Shown one piece after another: positions 31,186 through 39,563 of a DNA stretch of 64,000 nt; the stretch's first letter is position 1, and each line of letters starts with the position of its first letter. Position numbers and translations under genes: made by a program. The notes under the pieces are model-generated. The model did not search any database, was not told where the DNA came from, and saw only the letters and a program-made list of their open reading frames with translations. Source of the DNA: Paracoccus shandongensis. Its GTDB lineage: Bacteria; Pseudomonadota; Alphaproteobacteria; Rhodobacterales; Rhodobacteraceae. The stretch covers positions 310,001 to 374,000 of the forward strand of contig NZ_JAFLRK010000001.1 in assembly GCF_017315735.1 (NCBI RefSeq). The letters run 5' to 3'.

Positions 31186-31215
31186 TTGACAGACGCTTGG
31201 AGCGCAGCCATCTAT
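31186..31215 (+). promoter_or_regulatory. Possible promoter of the ParD-like gene
   Basis: A perfect TTGACA at 31186-31191 with a weak -10 (ATCTAT, 31210-31215) at 18-bp spacing, followed by a short leader with AGGAGG at 31225-31230. Confidence 0.35.
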
Positions 31216-31236
31216 GGAGAACATAGGAGGAACATC

Positions 31237-31437
31237 ATGGCCCAATCCGTCCGCCTTCCCGACGAGCTGGTTGACCTCGCACGCGAGCAGGCGGAGTTCC
31301 ATGAGCGCTCCGTGTCAAACCAGACCACTCATTGGCTGAGCATCGGCAAAGCGATCGAGCGCGCTGGCGTCTACGATTACGCCCACATCAGCCATCTGCT
31401 GGAACGGCAGGACAGGCTGGATGCCGCGGCGCGCTGA
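31237..31437 (+). CDS. ParD-like (ribbon-helix-helix) antitoxin family protein, orphan
   Basis: A 66-aa protein starting MAQSVRLPDELVDLAREQAE, the TraY/ParD-like ribbon-helix-helix family found as antitoxins or small regulators; EFHERSVSNQTTHWLSIGKA is the conserved second part. The start is fixed by AGGAGG seven bases upstream. No ParE- or RelE-like toxin gene lies beside it, so it is an orphan antitoxin or a stand-alone regulator. Confidence 0.75.
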   Translation: MAQSVRLPDELVDLAREQAEFHERSVSNQTTHWLSIGKAIERAGVYDYAHISHLLERQDRLDAAAR

Positions 31438-31559
31438 GCAACTGCCGGCTAGAGAGGCCCTTCCCCGGAGAAGCTGGATCGTTTGAAGAACGGCAACATG
31501 GTTTTCATATCAGGTTCTTCAGTCCTCAGGAGGTTACCTCGGCCAACATCTTCAGGCTC

Positions 31560-31745
31560 ATGAAGCTCGCGCGCACTGCTTACAAGGCGGCGCCCGTCGT
31601 CGTGCCAATCGCGTTGGCCGTGGCGAAATACGCCAAGGAGAGGTTGAACAAGGATGATGCTGGCCAGGCGGGATCACCGCTGGCCAAGCGGGACGTATTG
31701 CCAGCCAGCTCCGGCGCCGGACCCAAGACGCCGCCGAAGGCCTGA
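31560..31745 (+). CDS. Small hypothetical protein
   Basis: A possible 61-aa protein (MKLARTAYKAAPVVVPIALA then a lysine-rich tail and a low-complexity C-terminus). A hydrophobic segment at about residues 10-22 followed by basic residues suggests a membrane-associated helix. There is no good ribosome-binding site at this ATG: AGGAGG at 31528-31533 is too far. It is weakly supported. Confidence 0.3.
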   Translation: MKLARTAYKAAPVVVPIALAVAKYAKERLNKDDAGQAGSPLAKRDVLPASSGAGPKTPPKA

Positions 31746-31862
31746 TCTGCGGCGTCGGTCGCCCTATGCTCCTGGACAACTCATTGAACTGGAGAATCGG
31801 AGACGCTGTGACCGCGCTGGTGTAGGATCCCGGCACGCGTGAACGGTGAACGGGAGGGGACC

Positions 31863-32516
31863 ATGGAACTGACACCTATGACCGCAGCACTAGCGATCGC
31901 CGCACTTGCCGGAAGCGCCGGGATCGTGTCGGCTCAGGATTTCTCGCTGCAAAATTCCTATTTCAAAGGCTTCGGTGGCGCAACCTGGCCCTCTGACCAG
32001 GACACGACCCTCATCGAAGAAGGGGAACAGATCGCCCTTCCAAGCTTCGACCATGATACGGGCTACACCTTGGGAATCGCCGTCGGTGCCACCGTCATGC
32101 CGAACGTCACAGTAGAGCTCGAATATGCCTATCGCAAATCCGACTTCACTGTCCGAGACCGGGCCGAGGGCGACCAGGCCGACGGCGACACCACATCCAA
32201 ATCCCTGATGGTCAACGCACTCTATATATTCGACAGCATGGGTCCGACCGGGGCGATCCAACCCTATCTCGGCGCGGGCATTGGCGCGGCCAATGTGGAG
32301 AAGAGCGCCGGTGGCCAGGATTTCGATGGCGACAGGCTTCTTGCCTACCAGTTGATAGGCGGCGTCAGCTACAAGGTGAACCCCAAGATAAGCCTCTTCG
32401 CCGAAGGGCGCTGGTTCCAGACGGAGTCGGACAGGTTCGAAGGACCCGAGGACGAAAGCTTCGACGGCAAGTTCGAAACCTTCGACCTGCTCGTCGGCGT
32501 CACCTTCGCCTTCTGA
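31863..32516 (+). CDS. Outer-membrane beta-barrel protein (OmpA/opacity porin-like)
   Basis: A 217-aa protein with a Sec signal peptide (MELTPMTAALAIAALAGSAG ending in VSAQ), then alternating strands with aromatic girdles (YFKGFGGATW, VELEYAYRKSDF, IQPYLGAGIGAANV, SLFAEGRWFQT). It ends in a C-terminal phenylalanine (VGVTFAF), the BAM recognition signature. It should fold as an eight-stranded barrel in the outer membrane. GGGAGGGG lies just before the ATG at 31863. It is a lone gene, and its function beyond surface exposure cannot be told; on a defence island it could alter phage or envelope properties. Confidence 0.8.
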   Translation: MELTPMTAALAIAALAGSAGIVSAQDFSLQNSYFKGFGGATWPSDQDTTLIEEGEQIALPSFDHDTGYTLGIAVGATVMPNVTVELEYAYRKSDFTVRDRAEGDQADGDTTSKSLMVNALYIFDSMGPTGAIQPYLGAGIGAANVEKSAGGQDFDGDRLLAYQLIGGVSYKVNPKISLFAEGRWFQTESDRFEGPEDESFDGKFETFDLLVGVTFAF

Positions 32517-32730
32517 TCCCGGCGCATATCTTTTTTCAGAGTCGACCCCTTGGGGGATCGGCAATTTTCTTCCAACAGGCGCTCCTAATCGGGCCACTCT
32601 CGAGGCCATGGGTCTCGACGTTCAAGGGTGAACCAAGAAGAGCGGTGCCCAGCGCACCGCCTTCCTGATCTCCCTTGCAATGTGGTTCAGATGAAAACCG
32701 CACGCCTCCACGTGATCCGTGTTGAGCAGG

Positions 32731-33187
32731 ACCCTGCGCGTGCCCGTGATCCAAGGAGCAGGCCATGCGGGCGGCTATCGAATGCGCGGGCTTCATCCCG
32801 GGCCAAGCCAACATGCTCCGGAAATCCATGGCGACCGGCGGCATCTTGGCTTTCGAGGACAAGCTCGCCTCGGGCATGGTGTCCCGCGGCCACGATCCCG
32901 ACTTCGTCGAGCGCAACTTCAGGCAGTTGGAAGGCTTTGGCTCCTACGGCTTTCCCGAAAGCCACACGGCGAGCTTCGCGCTCGTGCCTATGCCTCGGCC
33001 CGCCTGACGAGCTGGCGCCCGGACGCCTTCTGCGCCGCCTTCCTGAACAACCAGCCAATGAGCTTCTATGCGTCCCCGCAGATCGTCCGGGACGCGCAGG
33101 ACCAAGGCGTCGCCATCCGGCCCGTCTGCGTCAACGGCTCCCGCTGGGATTGCATGCTGGAGCCGACGGGAAGGCTGGATGGCTTAG
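32731..33187 (+). pseudogene. dnaE2 relic (internal fragment of a second copy)
   Basis: Homologous to about 29632-30098 of the intact dnaE2: [55 protein letters not shown] and [20 protein letters not shown] are all recognisable. It has an internal deletion after MAT and a one-base loss after FALV (a frame change into AYASAR). Divergence from the intact copy is substantial, so it comes from another dnaE2 lineage rather than a recent tandem duplication. No start or stop of its own. Confidence 0.8.
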
Positions 33188-33498
33188 AAGGTCGGCCTCT
33201 CCACGACATACCAGTCATCTGCCTGCAGCTGTATGTCGCGGGGCTCTCCCGAGAACGCGAGGTCGGTGTCGCCGTAGTGGCTGTTCACGTCGCCATCCCG
33301 GTCTATCTCGATGGAGACTAGCTCGGACAACTCACCTTTCTTCTTTCCGTCGATGCGGCTGATGAAGGAGCGTGAGCCGTCATCATGCTCCTTCATGTAG
33401 GTGTATTCTGCGGCCGAGATTATCTGTTCCATTGCTTCGCAGCCGTAATGGGTCAGGTCGCCATGCCGGTCTTGATAGGTCTTAAGCAGCTTCTTCAT
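33184..33498 (-). CDS. Hypothetical protein
   Basis: A 104-aa acidic protein ([19 protein letters not shown] ... [11 protein letters not shown]) with no family I recognise. It is predicted soluble, without signal or membrane segments. AGAAGGTAG precedes the start with suitable spacing. Its end touches the edge of the dnaE2 relic and its upstream side faces the IS66 element, about 230 bp away. Confidence 0.5.
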   Translation of the reverse strand: MKKLLKTYQDRHGDLTHYGCEAMEQIISAAEYTYMKEHDDGSRSFISRIDGKKKGELSELVSIEIDRDGDVNSHYGDTDLAFSGEPRDIQLQADDWYVVERPTF

Positions 33499-33751
33499 GT
33501 CCGTGCTACCTTCTATGTCGTCCAGTACCTTTATAGGGTCTGCCGATCAAGTCTCCTACTCGCCTGAAACCAGGTCGGAAGTGCCGACTTCACGTCTCTG
33601 CTAGATCTTGTTGGGGCAGCCGGACTGACTCAGGACCTTCAGATCATCATTACGACAATCTGATCCGCCTACATCGCACGCCTGAGTGCAGCGAGAAATG
33701 AAAAGCGTCGCCGGTGCGCCGCGAGTTCAGTGTAAGCGCGACGGCGTGGCC

Positions 33752-35319
33752 CTATGCGGCGAGGCTTGACGGCTGCGCGAAGCTCCAGGGCATGAGTTCC
33801 TCGATGCGGGCTTTCGGATGGCCCTTGAGGATGGCGCGCAGGGTGGTGGCGAGGTAATCGACGGGGTTCACGCCGGACATCTTGCAGGTGTCGACGAGTG
33901 AGGCGAGCATAGCCCAGTTTTCGGCGCCGACCTCGTTGCCTGCGAAGAGGGCGTTCTTCCTTGTCAGCGCGATCGGACGGATCTGGTTCTCGACCGGATT
34001 GGTATCGAGTTCAAGGGTGCCGTCCTCGAGGAAACGGATCAGGCCGGGCCAGTGGGCGAGGGTGTAGCGGATGTCCTCAGCGAGTTGGGATTTCTGCGGG
34101 ATGCGGGAAAGCTGGACTTCCAGCCAGGGCTTGAGCGCGGCGATGATCGGCGTGGCGTGCTCCCGCCGGGCTGCGAGGCGGTCGGCAGGGAGCTTGCCGC
34201 GCACAACCTTCTCTATCTGATACAGCAGTGCAATCTGGCGCAGCATCTCCTCGGCAATGGGCGAGCCCTCGTTCTCGAAGCGCTTCACGAAGCGGCGCCG
34301 CACATGGGTCCAGCAATAGACCAGTTGCCAGGGGCCGTTGTCGCGCTCCATCCCGGTCATTGCATTGTAGGACTGATAGGCGTCGCATTGCAGAAACCGG
34401 CCGCGGTATCCGGCCAGGAACTTCAGCGGATGCTGCTTTCCCCGGCCAGGGGCATAATGGAACAGCACGATGGGTGGGCCTGCCCCGCCATGACCGCGAT
34501 CATCGGACACGACAGCCCAGAAGAAGCCGCTCTTGGTTGCCTTCCTGCCCGGATCGAGCACCGGCGCCCGGGTCTCGTCAACGAAGATGCGATCGGCGCC
34601 GCGCAGATGAGCGCGCATGTGGTCGAAGACCGGCATCAGGTGGAAGCAGGCGCGCCCTGTCCAGTTGCCGAGCGTGCCGCGGTCGAGATGGAGGCCCTGC
34701 CGCTCGAAGATCCCGGCTTGGCGGTAAAATGGAAGGTGGTCGCCGAACTTCGACACCATGACCCAGGCGATCAGCCGCTCGGTCGGCAGCCCGCCTGGCA
34801 CGACATGCTCCGGCGCATGCGCCTGCACCACGGTCTGCGAGCAGCGGCGGCAGGCATATTTGGGACGCCGCGTCACCAGCACCTGGAACTGCGCCGGGAT
34901 CACATCGAGGCGTTCGGAGATGTCCTCGCCGATCCGGGCCATCTCGCCACAACCGCAAGGGCAAAGGGTGCTGGCAGGCTCGATCACCCGCTCGATCCTT
35001 GGCAGGTGCGGCGGCAGATGCCCGCGGTTGCGCGCCGGATTGCGGGGTGTCTCTCCGCGGGCCCGTTGCAGCGCGGCCTCGGCCTTCTCCTGCGCGGCTT
35101 CAAGCACGCCTTGGGCCAGTTCGGCATCTTCCAAGGCCAAGTTGAACTGGTCGGGCGACAGCTTCTCGGAGCTTTTGCCAAACTGTGCGCGTTGCGAGGA
35201 GCGTGAGGCATATCTTCCAGCCGACGGTTGGCTTCCTGGACCTCGACCAGTGCCGCCTCGACCTCGGCCAGGCGGGCCTTCAGATGGGCGTTCTCGCGGC
35301 TGACGGCATCGGCATCCAT
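33752..35319 (-). pseudogene. tnpC: IS66 transposase TnpC, frameshifted
   Basis: The N-terminus (MDADAVSRENAHLKARLAEV, a coiled coil) is in one frame from 35319. Near 35195 a two-base change (GCGCACAG where GCGCAG is expected) shifts the frame, and from about 35190 the rest is read in another: FGKSSEK, then the zinc-finger-like CPCGCGEMA, the DDE region (RIFVDETRAPVLDPG) and the terminal SLVDTCKMSGVNPVDYL. Either part alone would be non-functional as a transposase unless a frameshift is made during expression. Confidence 0.85.
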
Positions 35320-35376
35320 AACCGGGATTGAATCACGCTGACCCGGTTCTGGCCAGCAAAAACAGGTGCCCAGGGC

Positions 35377-35724
35377 TCACCCGGCTGCCTGCGAACGCTC
35401 CGGTCGCACCAGCCGCCAGTCCAGCCCCTCGAACAGCGCCGACATCTGCGCCGACGACATCCGCATTACCCCGTCCCGCACCTGGGGCCAGACGAACTTG
35501 CCGCCCTCGAGCCGCTTGTGAACGAGCACCATCCCGGTCTGGTCCCAGACCAGCAACTTGATGCGGTCTGCCCGCTTCGAGCGGAATACGAACACCGCCC
35601 CACAGAACGGGTCGAGGCCGAACATCTCCTGCACCGCCAGCGCGAGTCCGTCGATCCCCTTGCGGAAGTCCACCGGCCGCGTCGCCACGAAGACCTTCAC
35701 CGGCCCACCTTGGCCGAACATCAC
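35377..35724 (-). CDS. tnpB: IS66 accessory protein TnpB (Orf2)
   Basis: A 115-aa IS66 Orf2 protein with the conserved opening MFGQGGPVKVFVATRPVDF and FRKGIDGLALAVQ, FVFRSKRADRIKLLVWD and KRLEGGKFVWP. Required together with TnpA and TnpC for IS66 transposition; its biochemical role is unclear. It overlaps the end of tnpA by 4 bp. It appears intact. Confidence 0.92.
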   Translation of the reverse strand: MMFGQGGPVKVFVATRPVDFRKGIDGLALAVQEMFGLDPFCGAVFVFRSKRADRIKLLVWDQTGMVLVHKRLEGGKFVWPQVRDGVMRMSSAQMSALFEGLDWRLVRPERSQAAG

Positions 35725-36118
35725 AATGCCGCCGCCCGCGCCGCCCGGATCGCCCGCGTCAGCAGGACTTCATCGGCGTCGGCCGAGGCCCGGATCACGA
35801 CATCGCCGACAACGATCTCCACCTTGGGCGTGGCGTCCATCGCGGGCGGCGCCTGCGCCGAAGCGTCCTCGTCCACCAGTTCCGCGAACATCGGCAACGC
35901 CGCCACGCACTCAGGCACCACAAGCTGCCCCGTCCGCAGCCTCCTCCGCCAGTCGTAGACCTGCCAACGCGTCGTTCCGTGCCGCCGCGCGACATCCGAC
36001 ACCGACACCCCAGGCTCTCCGCCGCAATCCGCGCCCGCTCCGCTGTCGTGCGCCGTCGTCGCCCGCTCGGACCCTCGATTACATCCAGCTGCGAAACCCT
36101 ACCGAACATCGAGCCGTC
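35721..36118 (-). pseudogene. tnpA: IS66 accessory protein TnpA, frameshifted
   Basis: The N-terminal segment (LDGSMFGRVSQLDVIEGPSG, RRRRTTAERARIAAESL) and the downstream segment (SVSDVARRHGTTRWQVYDW, an HTH of the Tn3/IS66 OrfA kind) are in different frames. The break is at about 36010, where bases coding for the usual APGV linker are missing. The second part could still be made from an internal start at 36008. Confidence 0.8.
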
Positions 36119-36334
36119 CAAATGGACGCCCACTTTGCCGTCTCGTTCCAAGCCAACACCCCCACGCTCATGCGCGTGCAGAATGGCCCGGGCAGATCAC
36201 AAGAGGCAGGAGGGGAACGGCGTCGCGCTTACAGTTCAGTCGCCTTTGCGGCCGGTTTATCGAGCGGCTAGCACCATCTCAACCAAGATGACGGACAGCT
36301 CTACGAAGGCTAGGATCCCGTTAGGAGACATCCG

Positions 36335-36427
36335 TCAGTGGGTGCGGATCAAATAGGCCGCATAGGCAACAACGCCGACAAGAAGCGCGACAGAGGTGCC
36401 AAACACCCAAGGGTCGTTATACAACAT
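36335..36427 (-). CDS. 30-aa single-span membrane protein
   Basis: MLYNDPWVFGTSVALLVGVV continues to a short cytoplasmic end (YLIRTH). Most of residues 9-27 form one transmembrane helix. The start has a strong GGGAGGA sequence upstream and overlaps the end of the preceding gene (GATGTT...TAA) in another frame, typical of coupled genes. Small single-span subunits like this often accompany a larger transporter or oxidase, but no such gene is left next to it. Confidence 0.55.
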   Translation of the reverse strand: MLYNDPWVFGTSVALLVGVVAYAAYLIRTH

Positions 36428-36620
36428 CGCCTTCCTCCCTCTTTTTCTTCAAGTTCCACAGGATCACCTGCTGAGCCATGATCCACAAGATGCCCACAAG
36501 AAGCCAAGCCGCAGTGGCGCCGAGTGATCGCGGCAGTCCGTCCTAGATAGCCGGGCTCAAAACGCTGATACTGATCGTTGCCAACCCGATGACAATGGAT
36601 AGGGTTCCAAGCGCCTTCAT
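36417..36620 (-). pseudogene. Small two-span membrane protein with an in-frame amber codon
   Basis: The frame from ATG at 36618-36620 reads MKALGTLSIVIGLATISISV and stops at a TAG (codon 26, 36543-36545). The same frame goes straight on with DGLPRSLGATAAWLLVGILW, a second membrane helix and a basic tail (NLKKKREEGDVV) until TAA at 36417. A single C-to-T change in a CAG codon explains it. The intact product would be 67 aa with two membrane helices. It overlaps the 30-aa gene downstream. Confidence 0.6.
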
Positions 36621-36830
36621 GCGCTCATTATAGGACGCGATGGGGGTCACGTTCCATCTTTGTCATGCGGCGGCCTTTCGTTTCGAGGGCGCTTTCATGC
36701 CCCGCACCGAGCCGAGCTGGATGACGACGGTCGAGCAGCAGGTAGCGCTGCAGGGCGCCGCCACGCTTTTAGGTCCAGCGATTAAAGCCGGTGAAGTTCT
36801 GAAAAGCAGACAGGACGTCATGGACATTTC

Positions 36831-37250
36831 TTAAGCTGAAGGAGACGCTAAAATAGACAGTATAGTTTTTAGCTGCTCCAAGCGAACGATCTCAAATCGC
36901 ACGAGATCAGCATTTGCCAGATCTCGCATTGCTTTGAGGCCTGCGTGCCGTCCGTAGGCCGGCTTTTCACCTTCTTTGGCCGCCTTGTAGAGTTCATTAG
37001 CGGGATAACACCGGTGATCAATGTCCCTGCTCACCAAACCATGCGCGAAGCGCCTTTCAATCCATAGATACGCCTTTGTCTTCTCGCTCTTCTCAAACAT
37101 GAGGCCGATGCGCTCGTTCGAACCGGCTCTCAAGACGTAGCGCGCAGCCATCTTGCCCTGATGTCCGGCTGGGTGCTCGACCGCAGCTCTGTCCAGCAGA
37201 GCCAGACAGGCGGCCTTCAACTCTGATCGTGTCATCGAGGGCACCATCAT
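36831..37250 (-). CDS. Hypothetical partner protein of the DUF262 gene
   Basis: A 139-aa soluble protein of no family I recognise (MTRSELKAACLALLDRAAVE; RERRFAHGL-like basic core; GRHAGLKAMRDLANADLVRF near the end). Its start overlaps the stop of the DUF262 gene by 4 bp (ATGA), so the two form a coupled unit. It may begin at MTRSEL (37235) rather than at MMVPS. Role unknown; possibly a specificity or immunity partner, judged only from coupling. Confidence 0.65.
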   Translation of the reverse strand: MMVPSMTRSELKAACLALLDRAAVEHPAGHQGKMAARYVLRAGSNERIGLMFEKSEKTKAYLWIERRFAHGLVSRDIDHRCYPANELYKAAKEGEKPAYGRHAGLKAMRDLANADLVRFEIVRLEQLKTILSILASPSA

Positions 37251-39016
37251 GCAGGAACTGGTCCGAGCAGTTCGAGCAGACGCTTTCGGATAAGCTTTTC
37301 ACGCTCTCGAACAAACTCCGGCAATCGCAGGACATCGCAGAGGTCCAGCCGATCAGGAATCATGTGCTGCTTATAGAAATCTACCCTTCTGCCGGTGATC
37401 CAAGACCGGAACGGCAATGCCCCCTTCTCGATATTCTCGTCACCCCGAAGTAGCTGGAGGTTCCCGAGGCTGTTGACGGCACCGAGGATGTCATGGATCT
37501 GATGCTCGGGGATGTTCCGGCCGCGCAGGACATTCTTCTGGGCATCGGCTTGTGGGATGATGTGATCGACATGCCAACTGGACCCGCTCCAGTCAATCCC
37601 CGGATACAGAAGTGACAGGGCAACGAACGTTCTCGGCTTACCATACTGCATTTCCAGCAGCTCTTCGATCGTGCGCTCGTCGATCCTCGACAAGCGGCCT
37701 CCCTTTGCCATCGCCTCAAAGAGCTTCTGCGACGGGAAATCCCGTGCAACTCGCAGATGATCCCGGATGGTGGTGCGGGCCGTGGCGATGGTCTGGTCGG
37801 AATGACCAACGAAGGCGCTGACCAGAAGGCTGTTCAACAGCCAATAGTGCATGGCAGCCGCATTGACTCGCTCGAACTCGCTCGATCCCCGGAAGTCGAA
37901 ATCAGGCGTATTGTAGATGTAGTAAACCAGTGGCAGCACCGCGTTCAGAGAACCGAGGTTATCGCCGGTCAGGCCATGCCGGTTGAGCAGCCTGAAGGTA
38001 TTCTCGATGGCCGCCTTGATCGGCTCACAGTTCTGCTCGATCTTGGCGATGGCCTCGCTGGTGAAGTTCCGGACATTATAGACAACGTCGTAGTCGCAAA
38101 CAACAAGGCAGGCCTTCAGGACTAGGTCACGAGTGATCTTGTTGGGCGCGCTCAGACCCTTGTTGATACGCTCTACGAAGCGACCGATCTCCTCACGCGC
38201 CGAGCCGTTCGACCACTTCGAGGTGATCATCGACATCAACAGGTCGGCCTTGGAGAGCTTGGAGCCGCCGTCGTTGGCCCGCACGAAGATGTCGAGCACC
38301 CGATCTGCCGACTGGTTACGCTCGGTGAAGAAATTGATGCCCTCATCCTTCCAGAGCACCCGGTGCAAGCGGCGCAAGGTGTCTTCAGCTACGCGCCGCT
38401 CCCAATCGGAAACTCCGGGGTGGAACTCGGTTTTCACTTTGCCGATCAAGGCCTCCAGGCGCTCGTCGGTCGAATAATCCAGCATCGAGCCGACCTTGAA
38501 CCAGTGATGACGGTGATTGTTAGGCGGCCGCCTTTCATAGAAGGCGAGCCCGTAGGTGACACCCAGGTCGTTACTGTCCTCCTCGTCGGCGTTTTGCGGA
38601 TCGGGATCCTTGAGGAGATCGATGAACAACGTCTTCGCTGCCCAGGCTGCAGCATTGCTGTGGCGGGCGCCCTTAGCCTTTTCCGAGAACGTGCCGCGCA
38701 ATCCAATCAGCAAGGAGGTCATACGCTGCTGGCCGTCCAGCACGAGCGTGATCTCACGTCCTTCGGCTGCCGTTGGCTCATTCATGATGTCTGGCACGTA
38801 GTTCTCGATGAACTTGTAGCAGCGGAGTTCAGCCTTGGTTTCCTCCTCAATGGCCCAGAACATGAAGCTGCTGATGGGATAGCCTTTGAGCAAGGAGTCG
38901 AACAGTGCCACCACCTGAGCCGAGGACCAGACATATGGCCGCTGGATTGCGGGCAGAAAATAGTGGCGGTTCACGTCATCGATGAGGGAGCCGATGGTGC
39001 GAGAGGCGTAAGGCAT
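37247..39016 (-). CDS. DUF262 and HNH (DUF1524-like) domain protein
   Basis: A 589-aa protein. The N-terminal DUF262 domain has IQRPYVW (about residues 24-30) and the signature LDGQQRMTSL (93-102), the ParB/Srx-like NTPase/nuclease module of GmrS. The C-terminus has an HNH-type motif WHVDHIIPQ (481-489) followed by NSLGNLQLL. This is the architecture of the GmrSD/BrxU type IV-like restriction proteins, which cut modified phage DNA, but it lacks the longer GmrD extension. It is encoded with a 139-aa partner downstream. Defence is inferred from family and context. Confidence 0.8.
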   Translation of the reverse strand: MPYASRTIGSLIDDVNRHYFLPAIQRPYVWSSAQVVALFDSLLKGYPISSFMFWAIEEETKAELRCYKFIENYVPDIMNEPTAAEGREITLVLDGQQRMTSLLIGLRGTFSEKAKGARHSNAAAWAAKTLFIDLLKDPDPQNADEEDSNDLGVTYGLAFYERRPPNNHRHHWFKVGSMLDYSTDERLEALIGKVKTEFHPGVSDWERRVAEDTLRRLHRVLWKDEGINFFTERNQSADRVLDIFVRANDGGSKLSKADLLMSMITSKWSNGSAREEIGRFVERINKGLSAPNKITRDLVLKACLVVCDYDVVYNVRNFTSEAIAKIEQNCEPIKAAIENTFRLLNRHGLTGDNLGSLNAVLPLVYYIYNTPDFDFRGSSEFERVNAAAMHYWLLNSLLVSAFVGHSDQTIATARTTIRDHLRVARDFPSQKLFEAMAKGGRLSRIDERTIEELLEMQYGKPRTFVALSLLYPGIDWSGSSWHVDHIIPQADAQKNVLRGRNIPEHQIHDILGAVNSLGNLQLLRGDENIEKGALPFRSWITGRRVDFYKQHMIPDRLDLCDVLRLPEFVREREKLIRKRLLELLGPVPA

Positions 39017-39191
39017 GTGTGTCGGACTTCTGAAATGTGCTGATGATTGCGCTGAGGCCGTTGCGCTTCGCGGGTCTGGGGGACCAAGGCACTCACGGCC
39101 GCTGCGAGACTGTTCGGCTCAGGCCTGCTGGTATGGGAAGGTAGCTTGATGTCTGGAAATGCTCGGGCTTCTGCTTCTTGTCTGGGAACTA

Positions 39192-39203
39192 GAACAACTG
39201 TTC
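39192..39203. promoter_or_regulatory. 12-bp palindrome upstream of the XRE gene
   Basis: GAAC-AACT-GTTC lies 37 bp before the XRE start codon in the divergent promoter region with the DUF262 gene. Candidate autoregulatory operator; the spacing differs from the GAAC-N7-GAAC LexA box of this group. Confidence 0.35.
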
Positions 39204-39240
39204 GTGGTGCGGTGTCAAGGTGTGCGGGATGGGTCCGCGC

Positions 39241-39510
39241 ATGGACCGCAGCAACGATCTCCTTGTCGCCGCCTTTGGGGAAGCACTACGTGATGCACGT
39301 GGACAGGCAGGGCTGACCCAGGAGGAACTGGCTCATCGCGCAGACGTGTCGGTTCGGTTCATCTCCTTCCTCGAAACCGGTAAGCGCCAGCCCTCGTTAA
39401 GCGCCCTGGCTGCGGTCAGTTTGGGGCTAGGAATGCAGATGTCGAACCTGGTCATGGAGGTGGAGAAGCGCTTGGCAGCGCACGATGTTCACGCCGAGCA
39501 GGAACAATAG
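39241..39510 (+). CDS. XRE-family transcriptional regulator
   Basis: An 89-aa protein starting MDRSNDLLVAAFGEALRDAR, with a Cro/CI-type helix-turn-helix (GLTQEELAHRADVSVRFISF; about residues 21-60) and a short acidic tail. Upstream in-frame starts at 39220 (GTG) and 39229 (ATG) are possible. It is divergent from the DUF262 gene and upstream of two genes read in the same direction, so it may control either or both. Two palindromes flank it. Confidence 0.8.
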   Translation: MDRSNDLLVAAFGEALRDARGQAGLTQEELAHRADVSVRFISFLETGKRQPSLSALAAVSLGLGMQMSNLVMEVEKRLAAHDVHAEQEQ

Positions 39511-39520
39511 CGCCCAATGT

Positions 39521-39537
39521 GCGTAGACAATCTACGC
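39521..39537. promoter_or_regulatory. 17-bp palindrome between the XRE gene and the next gene
   Basis: GCGTAGA-CAA-TCTACGC lies 11 bp after the XRE stop and 27 bp before the next start. It could be an operator for the XRE protein or a weak terminator hairpin; there is no T-run. Confidence 0.4.
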
Positions 39538-39563
39538 TTCCTGATCCATCCTGATTGACGGCC

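Larger units (their letters stand above)
33732..36232. mobile_element. IS66-family insertion sequence, 2501 bp, decayed
   Basis: The terminal inverted repeats match at 15 of 16 bases (left GTAAGCGCGACGGCGT at 33732-33747; right, on the minus strand, GTAAGCGCGACGCCGT at 36232-36217). A perfect 8-bp target duplication, AGTTCAGT, lies at 33724-33731 and 36233-36240. It encodes the three-gene tnpA-tnpB-tnpC set on the minus strand; tnpA and tnpC have frameshifts, so it is probably not autonomous. The intact target duplication shows that it arrived by transposition and has not recombined since. Confidence 0.95.

Noticed and set aside
36640..36834. 64-codon plus-strand frame between the small membrane genes and the 139-aa gene
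   Set aside because: It has no ribosome-binding site at a sensible start and no family; its second half looks protein-like but is too short to judge.
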